Below are positions 34,311 through 43,668 of a stretch of DNA of 44,021 nucleotides, piece by piece (positions within the stretch are counted from its first letter, which is position 1; each line of letters opens with the position of its first letter). Under the pieces are notes generated by a model that saw nothing but the letters and a program-made list of their open reading frames with translations, ran no database searches and was not told the origin of the DNA. This stretch comes from Chryseosolibacter sp049791675 (GTDB lineage: Bacteria; Bacteroidota; Bacteroidia; Cytophagales; Cyclobacteriaceae), in the NCBI GenBank assembly GCA_049791675.1, contig JBARAD010000022.1, positions 1 to 44,021 of the forward strand, in the 5' to 3' direction. A program made the position numbers and the translations under genes.

Positions 34311-35717
34311 CTAATGGTTTTCTTTTCTAAACTGCTCAATGATCTTGTGCAAGGCCTTTTGAGTTTCAATTTTTGGGAAAAAATCGAACAAAGCCGTGTG
34401 ACCATCAAAGTCCAAAATTAAAGCATTTTCCAGATAATTAAAGGCTTCTTTAAATTTGCCCGCCTCAATCAGGTATACGGTCATGCGGTAGAGCAGCTCA
34501 GCATCATCGGGGATGTTCTCAAAACCCTGCATTAAGGTGTCGGTAGCTTTGATAAAATCGCCTTGCTCATAGAAGATAAACGACCAATTCAGCCATATTT
34601 CCTTATCGTCGGGTTCGAGTTTGCTGGCTTCCTCATAAGCGTCAATGCTGGAAATGGTGTTGCCGATCTTAAATTCAGCATGTGCCACTGATTTCCAGTA
34701 TTCCGCGTTTTCAGTGTGGAGTTTAAGCGCTTTGTTATAAAAGTGCAGGGCCTGGTGCCATTTTTCCAGCTTCTCCAGGCATGCGCCGGCGCCATAAAGC
34801 GCCTCGTCATACATGGAATCGAGTTTTGACGCTTTTTGAAAATATTTCAGACCAAGCTCGTATTGCTCCAGGCTCTCGTAGGCAGCCCCGATACAGCAGT
34901 ACACTTCAGGGCTGGGACCCTCCAGTTCAATGGTTCTTTTAAATGCATCCAGCGCCTTGGTGTATTGCTGGAGATTCATATACGTGTTGCCCATGTTGAA
35001 CGATGCGGAAGCAAAAGTCTCATCGATCGTCAGTGCATAGTCATACGCATTCAACGCTTCATCGTATTTCTCAAGTTTGTTGTATACAATCCCGAGATTA
35101 TACCACGCCGCCGCTGAATAGGGATCTTCATCAATAAATTTCTGATAGTACGACACACTGCTCTCCAGCTGGCCTGTAACATCGAGGCAATACGCAAGCT
35201 CATACAAAGCGCCATCGTGATTCAGATTGACTTCGATCGCATTTTTGTATGCTTCGATTGCGCCACTGTAATCCTCCGTGCTTTGCTTTGCCAGTCCGAT
35301 ATTGTAGTACACTTCGTCCTTGTCGTCAGCAAAAGTGAGCGCCTGCTCATAGTTCTCGATGGCATCGTTGAAATTTCCCTGTAAAGAATAGATCGATCCT
35401 TTCGTGAGGAAAATATCCGGGTCGTTGGGTTGAAAAGCATGCGCCTGATCCAGCAGTTCAAGGGCCTGGTCGTACTCTTCCAGGTTTGAAAGAATCTGTG
35501 CTTTTACGGTGATTAATTCGATTGAAAACGGATATTGATGGATCGCCTGATTTACCGCTTGCAGGGCTTTATTGTGTTTGCCACGCTGCATGTAGAAATC
35601 AATGATCTCTTCATAGGCGTCAAGGTCAAAAAATGCTGTCTTTCTTTTGCGGAGGTGATCTTCAAATCTTTTAATCAGCTCGTTTTCCTCTTCTCTTTTG
35701 CGGTATTCTCTCGACAT
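34311..35717 (-). CDS. TPR-repeat protein
   Basis: A 468-residue soluble protein made almost wholly of tetratricopeptide repeats, about twelve, with the usual W/Y-x-x-L-G-x-x-Y and A-x-x-x-F/Y-x-x-A patterns, for example AAWYNLGIVYNKLEKYDEAL and EVYCCIGAAYESLEQYELGL. No signal peptide, so it is cytoplasmic, with a charged N-terminal helix (REYRKREEENELIKRFEDHL). TPR arrays act as scaffolds; in an operon of polysaccharide and envelope genes it may organise assembly or regulate the tyrosine kinase, but no partner can be read from the sequence. The stop abuts the start of the ComA-like gene. Confidence 0.85.
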   Translation of the reverse strand: MSREYRKREEENELIKRFEDHLRKRKTAFFDLDAYEEIIDFYMQRGKHNKALQAVNQAIHQYPFSIELITVKAQILSNLEEYDQALELLDQAHAFQPNDPDIFLTKGSIYSLQGNFNDAIENYEQALTFADDKDEVYYNIGLAKQSTEDYSGAIEAYKNAIEVNLNHDGALYELAYCLDVTGQLESSVSYYQKFIDEDPYSAAAWYNLGIVYNKLEKYDEALNAYDYALTIDETFASASFNMGNTYMNLQQYTKALDAFKRTIELEGPSPEVYCCIGAAYESLEQYELGLKYFQKASKLDSMYDEALYGAGACLEKLEKWHQALHFYNKALKLHTENAEYWKSVAHAEFKIGNTISSIDAYEEASKLEPDDKEIWLNWSFIFYEQGDFIKATDTLMQGFENIPDDAELLYRMTVYLIEAGKFKEAFNYLENALILDFDGHTALFDFFPKIETQKALHKIIEQFRKENH

Positions 35718-35769
35718 TGACTAAAGGTTTTCCTAAAATAAGTAATTTAAACGTAATGCGAAGTCCTTT

Positions 35770-36759
35770 CTACCCTTTTTTAAGGGCAAACTTTTGCATG
35801 TAGTAACTGCAGCACCAGTCTAACGTGCTCTCCAGTGTGCGAAATTCAAACGGTATGACTTTTTTTATTTTTCGATTTTCATAATGGAAAAAGGTGTCTG
35901 CCAAACGGGCAGTTTCAAGTGTAATGACAGGCTCGGCCCGGCCAATTCTTGCGCGCAAAGCCTCACCAATGGCCACAATCTTAAGGAAATTTCTGCTCAA
36001 TTTTATCACAGGAGGTTTCTTGCCAAAACGGGCAGCCACGGCGTCAAAAAATCCTTTGAATGACAAGGTGCCTGCACTGAGTATGAATCGCTCATTTTCC
36101 ATGCCGGATTTCAGCAGGGTCAGGATGGCGGCGGCGGCATCCCGCACATCGACGTAATTGAGGGAACCTTCGATGTAAAAGCGATGTTCTTTCCAGACAT
36201 ATCTGAACAGCTGCGCGCTGCTCTTTGTCCAGTCTGCAGGCGCCAGAATCACCGAAGGATTTACGATGACTGTCCTGAGGCCTTCTTCCTGACCTCTGAA
36301 TACCTCCAGTTCCGCATAATATTTTGAACTCGCGTAATCGGTGTGCGGCGCATCTTCGATCCATTTATTGGTTTCATCGATTTTTGTTTGCCCCTTCATT
36401 CTGCCCAACGCGGCAACAGAACTGATGTAAACGAAACGTCTGATGTTGCCTGCAAGACAGGCATTCACCAGGTTGCGTGTGCCCTCTGTGTTGATCCTGG
36501 CGATCTGCGATGCCCGACGTGGATTAAAGGACACCATTCCTGCTGCGTGAATAATCGATGTGATTCCCTGCAGTGCGTCATCCATGGCAACCGGGTCCAG
36601 CAGATCCAGATCGCGCCACACAATCTTGTCTTTTACATCTTCCAACAAAGAAGTGTCGCTCGATTTTCGCCTGAAGGCTACGAAATTCTCACGCGCATCG
36701 ATCAGCTGCCTGATGATAAAACTGCCCAACAAGCCATTTGCGCCGGTTACGCCGATCAT
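35770..36759 (-). CDS. NAD-dependent epimerase/dehydratase family protein
   Basis: A 329-residue extended short-chain dehydrogenase. The NAD-binding motif is GVTGANGLLGSF at the very N-terminus, and the catalytic pair is Y-A-S-S-K in DYASSKYYAE. It resembles nucleotide-sugar epimerases and dihydroflavonol-reductase-like enzymes; the substrate cannot be fixed. The start overlaps the CpsB-like gene stop by 4 bases (ATGA), which indicates translational coupling in the polysaccharide operon. Confidence 0.9.
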   Translation of the reverse strand: MIGVTGANGLLGSFIIRQLIDARENFVAFRRKSSDTSLLEDVKDKIVWRDLDLLDPVAMDDALQGITSIIHAAGMVSFNPRRASQIARINTEGTRNLVNACLAGNIRRFVYISSVAALGRMKGQTKIDETNKWIEDAPHTDYASSKYYAELEVFRGQEEGLRTVIVNPSVILAPADWTKSSAQLFRYVWKEHRFYIEGSLNYVDVRDAAAAILTLLKSGMENERFILSAGTLSFKGFFDAVAARFGKKPPVIKLSRNFLKIVAIGEALRARIGRAEPVITLETARLADTFFHYENRKIKKVIPFEFRTLESTLDWCCSYYMQKFALKKG

Positions 36760-37490
36760 ATCAAAGTGTTGTTTAACAAGGGTAAAGTTAAAGCTTTCCG
36801 GTAGTACTTGGAGGTGGAAGCCTCTCGTAAAAGGTGGGTATGTTGCAGATGATGGCAGTCACTCCCCAGCCAATGGATCATTTTCTGATCCACCAGTTTG
36901 TACGCCATGCTTTGCACGGGCCTGGAATAATAGCCGGTAAGCGAACTGATATTCAGTTGCATCAGGACGCCGCGGTCGAGAAGGTCCTGTACTTTTCCGA
37001 GGTTGTTATGCAGATAAAGATAACGTTCGGGGTGGGCGAGAATCAGCTTATATCCTTTCGTGGTCGCTAAAAAAATAAATTCTTTCAGGTTAAATGGTTC
37101 GGTGATGAAATTCGTTTCAAAAAGAAGGTATTTCTCACCAAACGTTAACAGGGGCTGATTGGTTTCAACCATTTTAAACAACGATTCGTCCAGGTAATAT
37201 TCCGCGGCAGCGGAAACGGGTATGTGGATATTGTTGTCACGAAGATATATTTTCAGCGCCTCCAGTTTTGCGTGGATGATCTCCGGCGTATTCCGGTATG
37301 CATCACTCATCACATGCGGCGTGGTGATGATGCGGCGGTAGCCGAGGTCCTGGAAATTTTTCACGATCTGCAGTGCCTCTTCCAGCGTGCTGACACCGTC
37401 GTCAATCCCCGGCAGCAGATGCGAGTGCATGTCCACCTGCACGGGTGGAAGGTTGGTTATTTTGTTTTTCTTAAACCAGCTGAACACCAT
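36756..37490 (-). CDS. CpsB/YwqE-like protein-tyrosine phosphatase
   Basis: A 244-residue PHP-superfamily phosphatase. Metal-binding motifs are VDMHSHLLPGIDDG (about 18-31), ITTPHVMSDA (about 55-64), LAHPERY and GSDCHHLQ, all typical of CpsB/YwqE. These enzymes dephosphorylate the C-terminal tyrosine cluster of Wzc-like kinases and so control polymer length and export. Its start codon shares a base with the stop of the upstream kinase gene (TAATG), a genetic coupling that matches the kinase-phosphatase pairing. Cytoplasmic. Confidence 0.92.
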   Translation of the reverse strand: MVFSWFKKNKITNLPPVQVDMHSHLLPGIDDGVSTLEEALQIVKNFQDLGYRRIITTPHVMSDAYRNTPEIIHAKLEALKIYLRDNNIHIPVSAAAEYYLDESLFKMVETNQPLLTFGEKYLLFETNFITEPFNLKEFIFLATTKGYKLILAHPERYLYLHNNLGKVQDLLDRGVLMQLNISSLTGYYSRPVQSMAYKLVDQKMIHWLGSDCHHLQHTHLLREASTSKYYRKALTLPLLNNTLI

Positions 37491-39808
37491 TATTTGAAGA
37501 GTGACTTCAGGGAAACAGACTTACCATTATCCTCATAGTAGCCATAGCCATACGTTTTACCGGTCGCCGTCACGGCATTCAGCAGCGTAGTGATATTGGA
37601 AAATTTATTGATGGTGATGATCCGCTGCAGGTTATGAAGAAATTCTTTTTTCGAGTAGTTGGCCCGAAAAACATACAGCGAAATATCGGCCCGCTTCATG
37701 GCCATAATACCATCTGTCACAAGGCCAACGGGCGGGGTATCCAGAATGATCACGTCATACACTTTTTTCAGGTCTGCCAGCAGGTCCAGAAAGGCTCCGT
37801 GAAGTAAAAGTTCCGATGGATTTGGCGGGTGCGGACCGGAGGGCAGGTAGTCAAAACCACCGACCTCTGTGTGAAGCACAACTTCCTGCCAGGTATTTTT
37901 TCTGATTAAAACGGTGCTGACGCCTTTGCCTGGATCCGCCGATTTAAAGGGAGTGTTCGCTTTCGCCTTCCGCATATCGAGGTCGACCAGTATCACCTTT
38001 TTGTCTGACAACGCCATGACTGCACCCAGATTCATGGCGATAAAGGATTTTCCTTCTCCCGACACCGTGGAGGAAATCGCGATCGTTTTCTTGTCCTTGG
38101 AAAGATTGAAAAAATCCAGGTTGGTGCGCAAGGTCCTCATCGACTCGCTTACCATTGACTTGGGATGTTGCAGTATATGCAGACTGTGGCCATTGAGGTA
38201 TTTAGACATCGGCACAACACCCAGCACGGGAGCTGTGCCGATTTTTTCCAGCTCATAAAGACCGGTGATCTTGTTGTTGAGAAGGTATACAATACCCGTA
38301 AAGAAAAACATCGCCACCAGGCTGGTCACCATTCCGATTCCGGCGACCATATATTTTTTCGGGGAGATGGGTTCGCCCGGAAGGGAGGCGGGGGAAAGGA
38401 TCTTGAAATCAGGCGTGCTGCCGGCTTCGGCAATCTCAAACTCTGATTTTGATTGCATGAGCGTCAGATAGAACTCTTCGTATAATTTATAGAAGCGCTG
38501 ATTCTTTGAAAATTCAGTGTTCTTGTCAGGCAGCGTCGCAAACGCTTTCTCCAGGGCCGTCTTGCGTTGATTGATGCCGCGGAGATCATTTACCCAACGG
38601 TTGCGGAGTTCCTCCACCTGCATTTTTGTTTTGGTTCTTAAGTCCGCAATTTCCTGCTGTTTCTGCCGGTAGGCGAAAGTGACCTCTTTATAGGATAACT
38701 TTAATCGCTCTTGCTCGCGTTCCAGTTCCTGCAGCGCATCCAGCTGTTGGCTGAGGCGTTCGGGGAACCACTGCCGTATACCCATGGTGTAAACGCGGGC
38801 GCCGGCTGAAAGGTCCTTCATCAGGTTGTCGGTTTCGTTGACACGTTTCGTGTATTCATACCGTTGTGAGTCGATCAGGCTCATGGCCTGAATGGTTTTT
38901 TTCAGGTCTTCGTCAAGATCGCTTGTCTTATTTTCGAGTGTGAAGGTTTCAAAATAATTCTCGAAATCCTCCATTTTCTTTTCGATGTTGCTCAGCTCGC
39001 GGCTTACCCAGTCAATCTTTTGTTTGTTCGCCAGGTTCTTTTGCTCGTTGCTGTACTGCAGGTAAATGGTGTCGATCTTATTCAGCACAAACTGAGCCTT
39101 GAACGGGTTGTAATCCCGGAAGGATATGCGTATCGTATTGGCGTTGAAGTTAAGGGGCTCGGCAATAAGATTTTTCGAAATATCATTGAGCAGCACATCG
39201 CGGCTTCGGATAATGATAAAGTATCCGATCTCGTCACTTTTCTGAAACTTTTCATTCCTGACGAGGATAAGTTCCAGTCCTTCGATCGAAACGAGCTTGT
39301 TATACAGGCCTGAGACCTTACCGCGATTTTCCAAGCTTAATTCAAATCCCTGGCGTGACGTTTCCCGGAAGGTGATGGGGATGTTATACAGTGAATGGTT
39401 CTTGCTGAACCAGGTAACAGTAGCCGGCGCGTTACGGTAGAGTTCTTCATTCAGTACCCTCCCGACGCTGAAGAAGCTTGCCTCAAAATTCACCTCGTCC
39501 AGCACACGGTTCAGGAAAAGCTCCGACTGAATGATCTCGATCTCCCCTGATAACTGATTCATACCCTGATCCTCCACCATATTTTTGATACCCATCTCGG
39601 TGGCGTCATTCTTGAAGTCCAGTTTCAGGGATGACCCGGACTCATAAACATTCTTGGTATACCGTATGTACAGGTAGGCGGCCGCATTGACGAGAAAGAA
39701 GATGAGGACAATCCAATACCAGTTATTTCTGATAACGATCTTGAGCTTATTAAAATCGATGCTGTCATTGGCAGCAGTCGATGGCTTGTTGTGAGAGGGG
39801 TCCTGCAT
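37490..39808 (-). CDS. Wzc-like polysaccharide co-polymerase and tyrosine autokinase
   Basis: A 772-residue inner-membrane protein. A first membrane helix (about 30-50) precedes a large periplasmic chain-length-determinant region with coiled coils (about 250-410), a second helix lies near 485-505, and the C-terminal cytoplasmic BY-kinase domain has Walker A TVSGEGKSF, Walker A' VILVDLDMRK and Walker B IILDTPP. The tail carries a tyrosine cluster (YGYGYYEDNG), the autophosphorylation site that the CpsB-like partner would act on. It works with the Wza-like lipoprotein, whose stop is 2 bases upstream, to export a capsular or exopolysaccharide. Confidence 0.93.
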   Translation of the reverse strand: MQDPSHNKPSTAANDSIDFNKLKIVIRNNWYWIVLIFFLVNAAAYLYIRYTKNVYESGSSLKLDFKNDATEMGIKNMVEDQGMNQLSGEIEIIQSELFLNRVLDEVNFEASFFSVGRVLNEELYRNAPATVTWFSKNHSLYNIPITFRETSRQGFELSLENRGKVSGLYNKLVSIEGLELILVRNEKFQKSDEIGYFIIIRSRDVLLNDISKNLIAEPLNFNANTIRISFRDYNPFKAQFVLNKIDTIYLQYSNEQKNLANKQKIDWVSRELSNIEKKMEDFENYFETFTLENKTSDLDEDLKKTIQAMSLIDSQRYEYTKRVNETDNLMKDLSAGARVYTMGIRQWFPERLSQQLDALQELEREQERLKLSYKEVTFAYRQKQQEIADLRTKTKMQVEELRNRWVNDLRGINQRKTALEKAFATLPDKNTEFSKNQRFYKLYEEFYLTLMQSKSEFEIAEAGSTPDFKILSPASLPGEPISPKKYMVAGIGMVTSLVAMFFFTGIVYLLNNKITGLYELEKIGTAPVLGVVPMSKYLNGHSLHILQHPKSMVSESMRTLRTNLDFFNLSKDKKTIAISSTVSGEGKSFIAMNLGAVMALSDKKVILVDLDMRKAKANTPFKSADPGKGVSTVLIRKNTWQEVVLHTEVGGFDYLPSGPHPPNPSELLLHGAFLDLLADLKKVYDVIILDTPPVGLVTDGIMAMKRADISLYVFRANYSKKEFLHNLQRIITINKFSNITTLLNAVTATGKTYGYGYYEDNGKSVSLKSLFK

Positions 39809-39809
39809 G

Positions 39810-40562
39810 TTAATTCACTTGGGAAATAATAAAGATCAACGTGGCCAGACTCGTTACGATCGTGATCACCGGCGAATAGTCACGCAATGCTTCAATAAAG
39901 GGCCGGCGCACGGGTTCTACATACACAATATCCCCCGGCTGCATCACGATATCGTTGTGCTGATATCCTTCAAAGGTGCTCAGATCTGCGATGTACACTT
40001 TTTCATTTCTGATCACCCGGATGTTGTTGGCGCGGGCATCAGTTGGTACCCCCTTGGCAAGGGCAAGTACCTCTGTGAGCCGCATATTCTCGTTGACAAG
40101 CGGTATCACCTGCCCCCCGGGGCTCCCCAGCACGATCACGCGCTTATTGTTGAAACGGAGGACAACATAAGCCTCCTCATAAAAATTCTCATATTCCTGC
40201 TGGAGTATCTGTTCGGCCAGTTTGATCGTAAGGCCGCTTACCTTCACTTCCTGGATCAGCGGAAATTTCACAAGGCCGTTGATATCCACCAGATATTGAA
40301 AGGGCGGTTGCCCGGAAGTGGTGGCAATATTTCCGTCCTTGAAGGATTCACGGTTGGGATCGACAATTTTTTCCCCCCGGTTCGTGTACACGTCAAGGCT
40401 TAGAAGATCATTGGGCTGTATGGTGTAATTGCTTTCAGCTTCCAGCCGCTGCGCATGCGCTTCTGCCGGTGTTACCTGAAAAAGAATATTCTGTCTGTAG
40501 CTCCCACAGGATGCGAGTAAAGCCCCCGTTAGTAAAATAATGGGAATAAATCGTGATCTCAA
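39810..40562 (-). CDS. Wza-like polysaccharide export lipoprotein
   Basis: A 250-residue outer-membrane lipoprotein: the signal peptide ends in the lipobox LLASC (Cys at about 19), then comes the polysaccharide export domain (with IQPNDLLSLDVYT) and SLBB-like beta-grasp segments (VLGSPGGQVIPL, later QPGDIVYVEPV). A C-terminal hydrophobic helix (VITIVTSLATLIFIISQ) could reach or cross a membrane, as known for Bacteroidota Wza-type proteins; the E. coli protein has a C-terminal amphipathic helix that forms the outer pore. It is shorter than E. coli Wza (about 380). It sits directly before the autokinase gene. Confidence 0.92.
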   Translation of the reverse strand: MRSRFIPIILLTGALLASCGSYRQNILFQVTPAEAHAQRLEAESNYTIQPNDLLSLDVYTNRGEKIVDPNRESFKDGNIATTSGQPPFQYLVDINGLVKFPLIQEVKVSGLTIKLAEQILQQEYENFYEEAYVVLRFNNKRVIVLGSPGGQVIPLVNENMRLTEVLALAKGVPTDARANNIRVIRNEKVYIADLSTFEGYQHNDIVMQPGDIVYVEPVRRPFIEALRDYSPVITIVTSLATLIFIISQVN

Positions 40563-40575
40563 GGTTAGGCCATTA

Positions 40576-41130
40576 TCAGTTTCGTGAAATTACTGAATTT
40601 CTCAGTAATTCTTCGAAAGTTGGCAGAAGCTTGTCCTTATCGGATACAATGGGATTTGATAGCGGCCATTTTATATTCAGCTGGGGGTCATTCCACAGTA
40701 TGCCGGATTCACTTGCTTTATTGAAAACATCCGAGCACTTGTAAAAGAAGATGGAGTCTTCAAGGGCCGCAAACCCATGTGCAAACCCCTCTGGGACGAG
40801 GAGCATGTTTTTGCGGGTTGAATCCAGTTCACACAGGTAAACTTCTCCGAATGTTTTTGACGCACTCCGGAGGTCGACCACAACATCCAGAACCTTGCCG
40901 CTGATCACGGTGGCCATTTTTGCCTGCGCATAGGGGGCGCGCTGGAAATGAAGACCCCTGACCACGCCCTTCCTGGAAAACGACATATTTTCCTGGGGGA
41001 ACTTTTGCTCAATGCCGAATTGCTTTAAGGTGCTTTCTTTATAGAATTCAAAAAACCACCCGCGTTCGTCGTTAAAAATCGTGGGAATGAGTTCGATCAG
41101 TCCGTCAAATCCGGTTTCCTTAATCTGCAT
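40576..41130 (-). CDS. rfbC: dTDP-4-dehydrorhamnose 3,5-epimerase
   Basis: A 184-residue cupin enzyme of dTDP-L-rhamnose synthesis (RmlC). The signature VVRGLHFQRAPYAQAK includes the catalytic histidine, VVVDLRSASKTFG and LLVPEGFAHGF follow, and SIFFYKCSD carries the substrate-binding tyrosine region. Length is normal. No rmlA, rmlB or rmlD is in this window, so the rest of the pathway must lie elsewhere or beyond the edge. It is 13 bases upstream of the Wza-like gene and co-transcribed. Confidence 0.94.
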   Translation of the reverse strand: MQIKETGFDGLIELIPTIFNDERGWFFEFYKESTLKQFGIEQKFPQENMSFSRKGVVRGLHFQRAPYAQAKMATVISGKVLDVVVDLRSASKTFGEVYLCELDSTRKNMLLVPEGFAHGFAALEDSIFFYKCSDVFNKASESGILWNDPQLNIKWPLSNPIVSDKDKLLPTFEELLRNSVISRN

Positions 41131-41145
41131 GAAGAAAATTAAAAA

Positions 41146-42258
41146 TTAAGAAGCTTTCTTGAATGCTTCGAGCGCGCGAAGATACTTGTTAATAACAAGA
41201 TTTTCATCGTATTCGGCTTCCATTTTTAAACGCCCGTTCCGGCCGAATTCAGCCAGCTTTTCATCCGGGCACGCGGCGAGGTCACTCATTTTGGCAGCCA
41301 GGTCTGAAGAATCCTTCATCCGGCATAGAAATCCGTTGTATTGATCGATGACTACATGATTGCATCCGGGAACGTCAGTGGCGATAATGGGTTTCGCCGA
41401 GCTGGCAGCCTCCAGCAACGTACGGGGCGTGCCTTCGCGGTATGATGGCAGCACAATACAATCCGCATGCTCGATATATTTCCGGACGTCCCGGGTAGTG
41501 CCCAGGTACTCGATGACATTGCCTTCGATCCATTCGCGCACCACATCGACCTGAATACCGCGTTTGTGCTCGGGATCCAGCTGTCCCAGAACCTGAAAGC
41601 GAGCTTTGAACCCGGCGCGCTGGAGTTTTTTTACAGCTTCGATATAATCCAGAACGCCCTTGTCGGTGATCAGTCTGGAGATGAGCAGAAACGTGAAGGT
41701 CTCATTCCTCCGGAAGGGGAGTGGTTGAAATTTATTCAGATCGATGCCCGAACCAGGAACCAGGTCCACCGCTTCAGGTCGCACCATCCCTTTGTTGACG
41801 AACAGTTTCAGGTCTTCAGGATTTTGAAAAAATACTTTCCGCGCAAAGCGGAAGCTGATACGGTAGAGGAAGATCGCAACGGAGGAGATGAGATTGTCCT
41901 TCAGAAAGACCGTCCCCAGTCCGCAAACATTATTGATCACTGGAATTTTCAGGAGCGCCGCGGCCAACGTCCCATAAATGTTGGGCTTGATCGTGTATTG
42001 CAGAACAATATCCGGCCGGATTCTACGGTAAATGAAATACAACTCTGCAACCAGGGCCGTGTCTTTGATCGGATTGGCCCCCCGGCTATCCATTTTTACG
42101 GTGTGGTGAATACAACCTGCCTCCTGCAGCAGGTGAGTGAAGTCATCCTTGGGTGCAATGGTATGCACTTCGTGGCCTTCGGCAATCAAACTTCGCACAA
42201 GACTCATCCGGAAATTATAAATATTCCAGGACGTGTTCAAAACCACGGCAATTCTCAT
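41146..42258 (-). CDS. Glycosyltransferase family 4 protein
   Basis: A 370-residue GT-B glycosyltransferase. The N-terminal half has the glycine/histidine-rich acceptor region (VRSLIAEGHEVHTIAPK); the C-terminal half carries the donor site with the E-x7-E pattern in YREGTPRTLLEAASSAKP. It likely adds a sugar to a lipid-linked intermediate at the inner face of the cytoplasmic membrane. First gene of the polysaccharide run; its ATG lies in the 3' arm of a 9-bp inverted repeat (42250-42279). No signal peptide. Confidence 0.92.
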   Translation of the reverse strand: MRIAVVLNTSWNIYNFRMSLVRSLIAEGHEVHTIAPKDDFTHLLQEAGCIHHTVKMDSRGANPIKDTALVAELYFIYRRIRPDIVLQYTIKPNIYGTLAAALLKIPVINNVCGLGTVFLKDNLISSVAIFLYRISFRFARKVFFQNPEDLKLFVNKGMVRPEAVDLVPGSGIDLNKFQPLPFRRNETFTFLLISRLITDKGVLDYIEAVKKLQRAGFKARFQVLGQLDPEHKRGIQVDVVREWIEGNVIEYLGTTRDVRKYIEHADCIVLPSYREGTPRTLLEAASSAKPIIATDVPGCNHVVIDQYNGFLCRMKDSSDLAAKMSDLAACPDEKLAEFGRNGRLKMEAEYDENLVINKYLRALEAFKKAS

Positions 42259-42279
42259 GTAGGGCTTATTATGAGAATT
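42250..42279 (-). promoter_or_regulatory. Inverted repeat occluding the glycosyltransferase start codon
   Basis: AATTCTCAT (42250-42258) and ATGAGAATT (42271-42279) are a perfect 9-bp inverted repeat with a 12-base spacer. On the minus strand, the 3' arm is ATGAGAATT, whose first three bases are the start codon of the glycosyltransferase. The leader RNA can therefore fold so that the start codon is paired. It could be a translational control site or a protein operator; its A/T-richness makes the stem moderately stable. Confidence 0.5.
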
Positions 42280-42432
42280 CTCTTGCCTTTATCTTTCGCT
42301 AGCAGCAGAAAATGAAGGTAGATCGAATTTACTCTCAGTTAAATCCCCTAAATATAATGAAAGTAACCGACTGTAATAAAACCAGGAATGAAAATATTGT
42401 GTTAAGATTGTTCTTAGTCTAGAAATCGTCAC

Positions 42433-43638
42433 ATGCAGGAATCACTCAACACAGCAATTTTAGTAGCGCTCGGAGGCGCAAAGGAAACAGAAGTTACGCG
42501 CGAGCATCTCGATGAGTTGGCTTTTCTTGCAGAAACTGCGGGGATCAGAACCGTAAAACGTTTTGTTCAAAGTTTGCCGCATCCGGATTCCCGCACATTT
42601 GTGGGCAAGGGCAAACTTGCTGAGATAAAGGAGTATGTTCATACGAATAAGGTGAAGAACGTCATCTTTGATGAGGATCTGACGCCATCGCAGCTGCGGA
42701 ACCTCGAGCGCGAGCTGAACCCGAAAGATGCCGACGGTATGCAGATCAGGATCTACGATCGCAGCTTGCTCATCCTCGATATTTTTCTCTGGAGAGCGCA
42801 GACGGCCCAGGCCCGGACGCAGGTGGAGCTCGCCCGCAATCAGTACCTTTTACCCAGGTTAACAAGGATGTGGACCCACCTTGAACGTCAACGCGGGGGA
42901 ACAGGCACGCGCGGGGGAGCAGGGGAACGCGAAATAGAGACGGACCGACGCAACATCCGCAACCAGATCTCTGTGTTAAAGGACCGGTTGGAAAAAATTG
43001 AAAAACAACGGGCGACGCAGCGGAAATCAAGAAGCAATGTAGTGCGGGTAGCCCTGGTAGGATACACCAACGTTGGCAAGTCTACGCTGATGAATACGCT
43101 CTCGAAATCGGATGTTCTTGCCGAAAATAAACTTTTTGCGACCGTCGACGCAACGGTCCGGAAGGTGTCGCTTGAGACGATACCGTTTCTTTTATCAGAT
43201 ACCGTCGGGTTTATCAGGAAGCTGCCCCATCACCTGATCGAATCCTTTAAGTCTACACTGGATGAGGTCCGGGAAGCAGACATCCTGGTGCATGTGGTGG
43301 ACCTGGCACACCCGTTCCATGACAATCAGATTGAGGTAGTGACCCGCACCTTGTCGGAGATCGGGGCGGCGGATATTCCGACCATTCTGGTGTTGAATAA
43401 AGTAGATCTTTATAAGCAACAGCATCCTGACGCCAACCTGGAGGAAATGAAAGGCTATTACCGTAACCACGGGTTTCAGAATATTGTCTTTATCTCCGCC
43501 ACGACGAAGGAGAACCTGGACGAGTTCAAGCGCGTATTGTACGAGGAGGTGAAGACCAAGCATCTGAAGATCTATCCCAATTATCTCCAGGAGGGAACGC
43601 CGCCGATGGAGTGGGAGAATATGCCTGTTGAATCGTAA
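42433..43638 (+). CDS. hflX: GTPase HflX
   Basis: A 401-residue ribosome-associated GTPase that splits stalled or heat-damaged 70S ribosomes. The N-terminal HflX domain has the glycine-rich GKGKLAEIKEYV stretch and the DEDLTPSQLRNLE motif, then a charged linker with RGGTGTRGGAGEREIETDRR, and the G domain carries G1 GYTNVGKS, G3 DTVGF and G4 NKVD. Full length for the family. It is divergent from the polysaccharide operon across a 174-base gap. Confidence 0.97.
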   Translation: MQESLNTAILVALGGAKETEVTREHLDELAFLAETAGIRTVKRFVQSLPHPDSRTFVGKGKLAEIKEYVHTNKVKNVIFDEDLTPSQLRNLERELNPKDADGMQIRIYDRSLLILDIFLWRAQTAQARTQVELARNQYLLPRLTRMWTHLERQRGGTGTRGGAGEREIETDRRNIRNQISVLKDRLEKIEKQRATQRKSRSNVVRVALVGYTNVGKSTLMNTLSKSDVLAENKLFATVDATVRKVSLETIPFLLSDTVGFIRKLPHHLIESFKSTLDEVREADILVHVVDLAHPFHDNQIEVVTRTLSEIGAADIPTILVLNKVDLYKQQHPDANLEEMKGYYRNHGFQNIVFISATTKENLDEFKRVLYEEVKTKHLKIYPNYLQEGTPPMEWENMPVES

Positions 43639-43668
43639 GGAGATTTTTATAACTTTGCGACCTTCTGA

